From: Ardenticatenales bacterium
GTDB taxonomy: Bacteria > Chloroflexota > Anaerolineae > Promineifilales > UBA4811
Assembly (NCBI GenBank): GCA_013139935.1
Contig: WSZX01000079.1
Span: forward strand, 1-11,116
DNA: 11,116 nt
Reading direction: 5' to 3'
The notes beneath the pieces were generated by a model that saw nothing but the letters and a program-made list of their open reading frames with translations, was not told the DNA's origin and did no database searches. Each line of letters opens with the position of its first letter. Positions within the stretch are counted from its first letter, which is position 1. A program made the translations under genes and the position numbers. This document shows positions 6,542 to 11,116 of the stretch, in pieces.

Positions 6542-8038
6542 GTGACAATGGACTCGAAAAAGGGGGAGGCTGATTCGCGCCCGCAGACCCCTGGGCCACG
6601 ATCCACGCACCAAGGACAATCAAAGTCTGGCCAAGAAACCGTAGGCAGACCTCCAATAGTCATCGATGCATCGGACGATCCTATCCGTATGTATCTCAAG
6701 GAGATCGGTCAGGTCGCTCTGCTGGAACCGGACCAGGAGATCTGGCTCAGCACGCAAATGGCAGCCGGCGATTACCTGGACGACTTGGCCGGCTCTTTGG
6801 GAGAAGAGGAGCCAGGGGATGTTGGTGCTTCAGACGCACTGCTTGGCGTCTGCGACCACACGCTAACCTGGTGGCGCAAGACGGAGACGATCTGCCGCGA
6901 ACTCGCCGCCGCGCTCCCGGATTTCTGCTCCCTGCTGGAAGAGGCTCAGATGCTGCGCACAGTGTGGCAGGGGAACAGCCCATCCTACCTCAGAACATTC
7001 CTGGACGAAGGAGCGTGGGGCCAGAACGAGGAATGGAGCCAGCTTGCCATCGCCGTATTTGAAGTGTATCTGGGGCTCTATATGCTGCCGGCCACCCTTC
7101 AGGACCAAATGCTGGCATGGCACAAAGAGCACGGCGAGGTAATGGACTGCCGACAGGATCTTGATCTGTTTCTCCAAGAGAGAGAACAAGAATGGGCCGA
7201 GAACGAGCATGCCATCGAGGCGCGGGCGGTACTGGCCAAGAGAGCACTCATCCGAGCCAACCTTCGCCTGGTCGTGAGCATCGCAAAAAAATACATGGGG
7301 CGCGGCATTTCATTTCTTGATCTGATCCAAGAAGGTAATATCGGGCTCTTGCGCGCAGTGGACAAGTTCGACCACACCAAAGGGTATAAATTCAGCACCT
7401 ATGCCACTTGGTGGATTCGGCAAGCGATCAGCCGGGCGATCGCTGACCAAGCCCGTACGATCCGCATCCCGGTTCACATGGTGGAAACCATCAACAAGCT
7501 GGTCCGAGCGCAGCGCCGCATGGTACAGGAACTGGGACGTGATCCCTCTTCGGAAGAACTGGCGCTGGAGGTAGACCTACTGCTGCCCGAAGACGTGCGC
7601 AAGATACAGGATGCCTGGGCGTCAGAGAAACGGCTCGACCAGGTGCTAGACAAGAAACTGCGGCGGGCGAGCAGCAAGGTTCGCGAGATCATGCGCATCT
7701 CGCAGGAGCCGATGTCCCTGGAAATGCCAGTCGGCAGAGAGGAGAACAGTTCGTTGGGCGACTTTATTGAGGATGAGTCGATTCCCCGACCGGTTGATGC
7801 CGCCTCCAAGCAGTTGCTCAAAGAACAGATCCACAACATCCTGGGTGCCCTGAGTGAACGGGAGCGCGAGGTCCTGGAGATGCGTTTCGGCCTGCTCGAT
7901 GGGGAGGACCATACGCTGGAAGAGGTAGGCAGGCATTTTGGCGTGACCAGAGAACGGATCCGACAGATTGAAGCCAAGGCCCTTCGCAAGCTGCGCCATC
8001 CCACCCGCAGCCGAGCGCTGCGCGACTATCTGCGCTAA
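6542..8038 (+). CDS. rpoD: RNA polymerase primary sigma factor (sigma-70/SigA type)
   Basis: The 498-residue protein is the housekeeping sigma factor that directs RNA polymerase to -35/-10 promoters. Region 1.2 is at about 45-80 (DDPIRMYLKEIGQVALL). A poorly conserved helical stretch (about 80-230) corresponds to the non-conserved region of group 1 sigmas. Region 2 begins with RALIRANLRLVVSIAKKYMG at 234, and its -10 reading part runs from DKFDHTKGYKFSTYATWWIRQAI at 274. Region 4.2 has the helix-turn-helix HTLEEVGRHFGVTRERIRQIEAKALRKLR from H457. Region 3 carries an extra charged block at about 347-377 between EVDL and KVREIMRISQEP, which E. coli RpoD and B. subtilis SigA lack. There is no long acidic region 1.1, only a short polar tail. 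The gene lies 25 nt after dnaG, and a Nudix gene follows after 12 nt. Confidence 0.95.
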   Translation: MTMDSKKGEADSRPQTPGPRSTHQGQSKSGQETVGRPPIVIDASDDPIRMYLKEIGQVALLEPDQEIWLSTQMAAGDYLDDLAGSLGEEEPGDVGASDALLGVCDHTLTWWRKTETICRELAAALPDFCSLLEEAQMLRTVWQGNSPSYLRTFLDEGAWGQNEEWSQLAIAVFEVYLGLYMLPATLQDQMLAWHKEHGEVMDCRQDLDLFLQEREQEWAENEHAIEARAVLAKRALIRANLRLVVSIAKKYMGRGISFLDLIQEGNIGLLRAVDKFDHTKGYKFSTYATWWIRQAISRAIADQARTIRIPVHMVETINKLVRAQRRMVQELGRDPSSEELALEVDLLLPEDVRKIQDAWASEKRLDQVLDKKLRRASSKVREIMRISQEPMSLEMPVGREENSSLGDFIEDESIPRPVDAASKQLLKEQIHNILGALSEREREVLEMRFGLLDGEDHTLEEVGRHFGVTRERIRQIEAKALRKLRHPTRSRALRDYLR

Positions 8039-8050
8039 AGCAGAGAGAAC

Positions 8051-9001
8051 ATGCCCATCCCGAATCCCTTTTGCCCCCAATGTGGTCACAGGTTGGTGGA
8101 AGAGCGGACGGCCGGCCGTCCGCGCCCGGTGTGCCAATCGTGCGGCCATGTCGTTTACCACAATCCGGTGCCCGGAGTTGGTGTGCTCTGCGAGTTGGAC
8201 GGTGGACTAGTGCTTGTCCGGCGCGGCCACTCGCCCCATGAGGGACGATGGGCGCTGCCGTCAGGATACATCGAAGCAGATGAGAGTTCCGAACAGGGGG
8301 CCGTGCGTGAGTGTAAGGAGGAAACCGGGCTGGAGATCGAGGTGAAGGAGCTCTTTGGGGTAGACTCTTTTCCCGAGGGCCCCTTGAGCAGCGGCATCAT
8401 CATCTTCTATCGTGCCCTCCCGGTCGGTGGGATGCTCCAAGCCGGTGACGACGCAACCGAGGCCAGGGTTTTTCAGCTAGACGAACTCCCGCGAGACATC
8501 CCCTTCCGCACACACCGGGATGTCATAGCTCGCTGGGTGGATGCGCAACAGACGGTACCTCCTGCCAACAAGCTGGGCCCGATCATCCGGCCGGCGCGGG
8601 TGGGCGATGAGGAGCGGGTCTTGGAACTGCTTCGAGCGATTCCCGCCAACGCCGAGTTTACCGCGACCGAACAGGAACGTGCCCGGCATCGGTTTCGTGA
8701 GAGACTCGGATTCGATATCATCATCGCCGAAATAGATGGTGTCGTGGTCGGCTACCTGGCGCTGTCCTTCATTTCAGCGCTCAGCGGGCTGCGCGCCTGG
8801 ATCGACGACGTGGCTGTAGATCCCGCGTTTCAGCGGCAGGGGGTGGGAGCTGCTCTCGTGGAAGCCGCCATCCAACAGGCCGACATGCGAGGGGCAACCC
8901 ACCTGTTCGTCTATACCAGTCGAGGAACGCCCGCGGCTCGCGAGTTCTATCGCGCCTGCGGATTCGATGAGGATGGCGTGGCGCCGCTCAGGATTCGCTA
9001 A
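8051..9001 (+). CDS. Zinc ribbon-Nudix hydrolase fused to a GNAT acetyltransferase
   Basis: This 316-residue protein has three modules. A zinc ribbon at 8-31 has C8-x2-C11 and C28-x2-C31. A Nudix hydrolase domain (about 38-165) carries a perfect Nudix box at 72-94: G72, E78, R86-E87, E90-E91 and G93 all fit GX5EX7REUXEEXGU. A GNAT N-acetyltransferase domain (about 178-316) carries the acetyl-CoA pyrophosphate loop QRQGVGAAL from Q261. Nudix enzymes cleave nucleoside diphosphates linked to another group; GNATs transfer acetyl groups from acetyl-CoA. The zinc ribbon recalls NudC-type NAD pyrophosphatases, but the NudC signature SQPWPFPxS after the Nudix box is not seen, so the substrate is open. 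The ATG at 8051 has a weak purine-rich AGAGAG ahead. It follows rpoD by 12 nt and its stop overlaps the next start, so it is probably read from the same transcript. Confidence 0.88.
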   Translation: MPIPNPFCPQCGHRLVEERTAGRPRPVCQSCGHVVYHNPVPGVGVLCELDGGLVLVRRGHSPHEGRWALPSGYIEADESSEQGAVRECKEETGLEIEVKELFGVDSFPEGPLSSGIIIFYRALPVGGMLQAGDDATEARVFQLDELPRDIPFRTHRDVIARWVDAQQTVPPANKLGPIIRPARVGDEERVLELLRAIPANAEFTATEQERARHRFRERLGFDIIIAEIDGVVVGYLALSFISALSGLRAWIDDVAVDPAFQRQGVGAALVEAAIQQADMRGATHLFVYTSRGTPAAREFYRACGFDEDGVAPLRIR

Positions 9002-9429
9002 TGGGAATCGTGCAACTGACGCTGCAGGACTATGAGAGCATCGTAGACCTGTGGCGGCGGGCCGAGCTTCCTATCAAGCCATCGGGCAGAGATAGTCGTG
9101 AGGCCATCGGCCACCAACTAGCGAGCGGGAGCCAGACCATCCTCGGCTGGCGGCACGGGGGCGAACTGGTGGGCACGGTCATCGTGACCCACGATAGCCG
9201 CAAAGGCTGGATCAACCACCTCGCAGTCGATCCAGCGTATCGGCATCAGGGGATCGGGACGCATCTGATCGAGGCAGCCGAGGAACTCCTGAGCCGCCAA
9301 GGCATCATGGTTGTGGCTGCGCTGATCTTCAAGGAGAACAGGGCATCCATGGCTGTCTTGTCCCGGGCTGGCTATACCCAGGACCCCAGTATCCTGTATC
9401 TCAGCAGACGAGCAAGCAAAGACGCCTAG
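9001..9429 (+). CDS. GNAT-family N-acetyltransferase
   Basis: This 142-residue single-domain GNAT enzyme would transfer an acetyl group from acetyl-CoA to an amine. The fold is shown by the N-terminal alpha-beta stretch, the beta-4 strand INHLAVDP followed by the acetyl-CoA loop YRHQGIGTHL (R81, Q83, G84, G86 in the Q/RxxGxG/A motif), and the late segment ENRASMAVLSRAGY typical of the C-terminal GNAT helix and strand. The substrate cannot be read from sequence. The start ATG overlaps the preceding stop in TAATG, which signals translational coupling with the Nudix-GNAT fusion, itself ending in another GNAT domain. The two GNAT domains share only general motifs, so a recent tandem duplication is not evident. 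Its stop overlaps that of the opposing FmdB-type gene. Confidence 0.85.
   Translation: MGIVQLTLQDYESIVDLWRRAELPIKPSGRDSREAIGHQLASGSQTILGWRHGGELVGTVIVTHDSRKGWINHLAVDPAYRHQGIGTHLIEAAEELLSRQGIMVVAALIFKENRASMAVLSRAGYTQDPSILYLSRRASKDA
9426..9429. other. Overlapping convergent stop codons in CTAG
   Basis: The plus-strand GNAT gene ends with TAG at 9427-9429, and the minus-strand FmdB gene ends with TAG read from 9428-9426. The two opposed genes therefore share the self-complementary tetramer CTAG. No terminator hairpin can sit between them, so transcription on both sides probably runs into the opposing gene unless rho acts. Confidence 0.85.
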
Positions 9430-9656
9430 CTGCTGCCGCAGGTGGCGCAGCTATGTGCACTGCAATCAGAGCAGCTACCACCCTTGTCTCCCGCGATCGC
9501 CTTGCCATTCGAACTCCGGGCAGAAAACAAGGATGCACACCGGCCGGCCGACAGACCACAGCGCGGACATGTGGCCGGCGATTCTGCTTTGCTCATGGGC
9601 CGCATGGCATCAAACCGCACGTCACAGGCCAAACACCGGTACTCGTAGATCGGCAT
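9426..9656 (-). CDS. FmdB-type zinc-ribbon protein
   Basis: The small protein of 76 residues opens with MPIYEYRCLAC, the standard start of the FmdB/CxxC_CXXC_SSSS family of putative regulatory zinc ribbons. C8-x2-C11 and C30-x2-C33-G form the ribbon. A second cysteine cluster near the C-terminus (C62, C65, C70, C73, with H68) could bind a further metal. The function of this family is not established; the founding member FmdB was linked to formamidase expression in Methylophilus. I chose ATG at 9656 because it gives the conserved N-terminus. A TTG at 9659 would add one residue. It lies 28 nt downstream of the SPT-like gene on the same strand, so the two may be co-transcribed. Confidence 0.8.
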   Translation of the reverse strand: MPIYEYRCLACDVRFDAMRPMSKAESPATCPRCGLSAGRCASLFSARSSNGKAIAGDKGGSCSDCSAHSCATCGSS

Positions 9657-9684
9657 CAATCCAGACTCAACCGCGGCCGCAGTC

Positions 9685-10863
9685 TCAGATCAGCTTCATT
9701 TGCTGGCCGACCGTCTCAAAAACCTTCAGCGCCCGGTCGATCTGCTTTCGAGTGTGTGTTGCCATATAACTGGTACGCAGCAGCGCCATACCTTCCGGAA
9801 CGGCCGGGGAGATCACCGGATTGGTGTACAAGCCAGCATCGTAGAGGGCCTTCCACGTCATGAAGGTCAGATCGTTATCTCCAATGATCACCGGGATGAC
9901 AGGTGTTTCGCTGACACCCGTATTGAATCCGAGCGCCTTGAGCCCGGAGCGCATCCGTTCGGTCACCTCCCAGAGCCGGTCCACCAATTCCGGCTCGGTC
10001 TCCACAATATCCAGTACCGCCAGGACTGGCGTGACGCAGTGGGCAGGCATAGAGGCGCTAAAGATGAGCGAGCGAGCATGGTGCTGCACGTAATGGATTA
10101 CGTCCGAATCTCCAGCAACAAACCCGCCCAGTGAAGCAAACGACTTGCTAAAGGTCCCCATTATGAGGTCCACTTTATCGGTAACGTCAAAGTGCGCGGC
10201 GGTACCTCGGCCGCGCCCCAACACCCCCAAGCTGTGCGCGTCGTCTACCATCAAGCGGGCACCGTGTTTCTGGCAGAGTCGCACGATCTCCGGCAGGGGC
10301 GCGATATCTCCCCCCATGCTAAAGACTCCGTCCACCACGACCAGTGTGCCGGCATCTCCGGCCTTGGCTAACACCCTATCCAGATCGCGCATGTCATTGT
10401 GGCGGAAACGCAGCATCCTGCCGAATGCCAACCGCGCCCCGTCCACAATGCTGGCGTGGTCGTCCTTGTCGGTAATCACAAACTCTCCCTTACCGATCAA
10501 GGAAGAAATCGTGCCCAGGTTCACCTGCATGCCGGTGCTAAACACCAATGCCGCTTCCTTGCCAACAAACTCGGCCAGCCGCTTTTCCAGCTCCTGGTGA
10601 AGCGCCAGCGTGCCATTCAAGAAACGAGACCCCGTGCAACTGGTCCCAAACTTTGCTACCGCGTCTATGCTCGCCTGGCGAACTTTCGGATGGGTGGTCA
10701 GTCCCAGGTAGTTGTTCGAGCCGAGCATCAGGAGCTTATGGCCGCCTATGATCACTTCGGTTCCTTCAGTGTCCTCCAACGGAAGGAAATAGGGGTAGAA
10801 ACCGGTAGCCTGCAGATCGCGCGCCTCGGTGTAGCTGTGACACTTTTCGAAAAGGTCTTTCAC
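9685..10863 (-). CDS. PLP-dependent alpha-oxoamine synthase, serine palmitoyltransferase-like
   Basis: The protein of 392 residues belongs to fold-type I alpha-oxoamine synthases, which condense an amino acid with an acyl-CoA: SPT, 2-amino-3-ketobutyrate CoA ligase (Kbl), BioF and ALA synthase. The N-terminal block MLGSNNYLGLTTHP and GSRFLNGT are family hallmarks. The PLP-binding DDAHSLG has D208 for the pyridine nitrogen and H210, and the Schiff-base lysine is K240 in GTFSKSFASLGG. That lysine context matches Bacteroidetes-type SPT, whereas Kbl and BioF usually have GTLGKA, so long-chain base synthesis is the best guess. Kbl-like activity remains possible. I chose GTG at 10863 because AAGGAG stands 6 nt upstream and the protein then opens with the typical KDLFEKC. 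A GTG at 10881 would add six residues. A strong promoter lies about 100 nt upstream. Confidence 0.88.
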   Translation of the reverse strand: MKDLFEKCHSYTEARDLQATGFYPYFLPLEDTEGTEVIIGGHKLLMLGSNNYLGLTTHPKVRQASIDAVAKFGTSCTGSRFLNGTLALHQELEKRLAEFVGKEAALVFSTGMQVNLGTISSLIGKGEFVITDKDDHASIVDGARLAFGRMLRFRHNDMRDLDRVLAKAGDAGTLVVVDGVFSMGGDIAPLPEIVRLCQKHGARLMVDDAHSLGVLGRGRGTAAHFDVTDKVDLIMGTFSKSFASLGGFVAGDSDVIHYVQHHARSLIFSASMPAHCVTPVLAVLDIVETEPELVDRLWEVTERMRSGLKALGFNTGVSETPVIPVIIGDNDLTFMTWKALYDAGLYTNPVISPAVPEGMALLRTSYMATHTRKQIDRALKVFETVGQQMKLI

Positions 10864-10869
10864 GTTCTT

Positions 10870-10875
10870 CTCCTT
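10870..10875 (-). promoter_or_regulatory. Ribosome binding site deciding the SPT-like start
   Basis: AAGGAG on the minus strand is followed by a 6-nt spacer and GTG at 10863. It lies inside the longer reading frame that begins at GTG 10881, which has no comparable site, so the shorter start is preferred. Confidence 0.65.
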
Positions 10876-10966
10876 CGGCACTGATGCGGATGTGCGCTAT
10901 GGCAGCCGCCTGCTCCTGACACCTCATGTCCTGCTGAATCCACCCATACACCAATGCAACCACGCG

Positions 10967-10995
10967 ATTGTAATTCCGACGTCTTCTCTCGTCAA
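10967..10995 (-). promoter_or_regulatory. Sigma-70 type promoter for the SPT-like gene
   Basis: On the minus strand TTGACG (10995-10990) and TACAAT (10972-10967) are separated by exactly 17 nt. Each hexamer differs from consensus at one position. Transcription would start near 10960, leaving a leader of about 97 nt before GTG 10863. This promoter would serve the SPT-like gene and probably the downstream FmdB-type gene. Confidence 0.72.
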
Positions 10996-11020
10996 GTGCC
11001 GCCCGGTCCCAATGGCAGTT

Positions 11021-11116
11021 CTACTTGATGAACTTGGCGACCAGTTGATTGGCGGTCCTAACGGCAGCTCCCGCCATGGGGTCACTCAATTTTACTCCCG
11101 ATCTGGCGGGTTCGTG
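11021..11116 (-). CDS. Possible C-terminal tail of a gene entering from the right edge
   Basis: A minus-strand frame is open from the window edge to TAG at 11021. It gives 31 residues including SDPMAGAAVRTANQLVAKF, a plausible amphipathic C-terminal helix. I do not recognise the family. The open length is too short to exclude chance in GC-rich DNA. If real, this gene lies upstream of the SPT-like gene on the same strand, but the good promoter between them suggests a separate transcript. Confidence 0.35.
   Translation of the reverse strand, partial: HEPARSGVKLSDPMAGAAVRTANQLVAKFIK

Noticed and set aside
7474..8161. Minus-strand open frames antisense to the sigma factor regions 3-4
   Set aside because: Serine/arginine-rich composition is typical of an antisense shadow, and the sense strand is a clear sigma factor.
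8051..8560. Assignment of the Nudix part as NudC NAD pyrophosphatase
   Set aside because: The zinc ribbon is similar in spirit, but the SQPWPFPxS signature after the Nudix box is absent and a GNAT domain follows instead.
10864..10881. GTG start at 10881 for the SPT-like gene
   Set aside because: The extra six residues encode the ribosome site AAGGAG of the better-placed GTG at 10863, and KDLFEKC is the usual opening of such proteins.
9700..10884. Plus-strand open frames opposite the SPT-like gene
   Set aside because: They show no motifs, whereas the minus strand carries a full enzyme with catalytic residues, a ribosome site and a promoter.
10766..10963. Small minus-strand frame of 65 codons over the SPT-like leader
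   Set aside because: It overlaps the true start of the SPT-like gene in another frame, has no family features, and its start lies at the predicted transcription start without a ribosome site.
1..11116. CRISPR arrays, tRNA or rRNA genes, prophage or defence modules
   Set aside because: No regularly spaced repeats, no tRNA-like cloverleaf or rRNA segment, and no nuclease, toxin or phage structural genes were found on reading through the window.

Overview
The window looks like a chromosomal housekeeping region of a GC-rich bacterium, most probably a member of the Chloroflexota (Anaerolineae-like). The reasons are a gene order of recO, glycyl-tRNA synthetase, dnaG and primary sigma factor, as in Gram-positive and related lineages. 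There is also a single-chain alpha-beta glycyl-tRNA synthetase, a DnaG with a Cys-X3-Cys second zinc knuckle and a toprim-proximal insertion, and a primary sigma factor with an extra block of about 30 residues in region 3. The lineage call is inference from remembered family features, not from a search.

Layout. Positions 1-91 (minus) hold the first 30 codons of an IS110-family transposase running off the left edge. Positions 92-342 are non-coding. They contain a very long GC-rich hairpin (179-227) and an extended -10 promoter (282-290) that reads into recO. From 343 to 9429, six plus-strand genes follow closely: recO, fused glyQS, dnaG, the primary sigma factor gene (rpoD/sigA), a zinc ribbon-Nudix-GNAT fusion, and a stand-alone GNAT acetyltransferase. 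All spacings are short except the 243-nt glyQS-dnaG gap, which can fold into a multibranched structure. The Nudix-GNAT and GNAT genes overlap by one base (TAATG).

The right part is on the minus strand and converges on this cluster. A PLP-dependent alpha-oxoamine synthase most like bacterial serine palmitoyltransferases (9685-10863) has a textbook sigma-70 promoter at 10967-10995. It is followed after 28 nt by a small FmdB-type zinc-ribbon gene (9426-9656). The stop codons of the two opposing gene groups overlap inside one CTAG. The right edge (11021-11116, minus) may hold the C-terminal tail of another gene.

How they work together: recO (recombinational repair), glyQS (translation), dnaG (replication priming) and the sigma factor form a macromolecular-synthesis cluster. 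The Nudix and GNAT genes may be co-transcribed passengers with detoxification or modification roles. I see no phage, CRISPR or defence system. The less ordinary items are the hairpin beside the IS110 gene, the folded dnaG leader, the lineage insertions in DnaG and sigma, the Nudix-GNAT fusion and the SPT-like enzyme.
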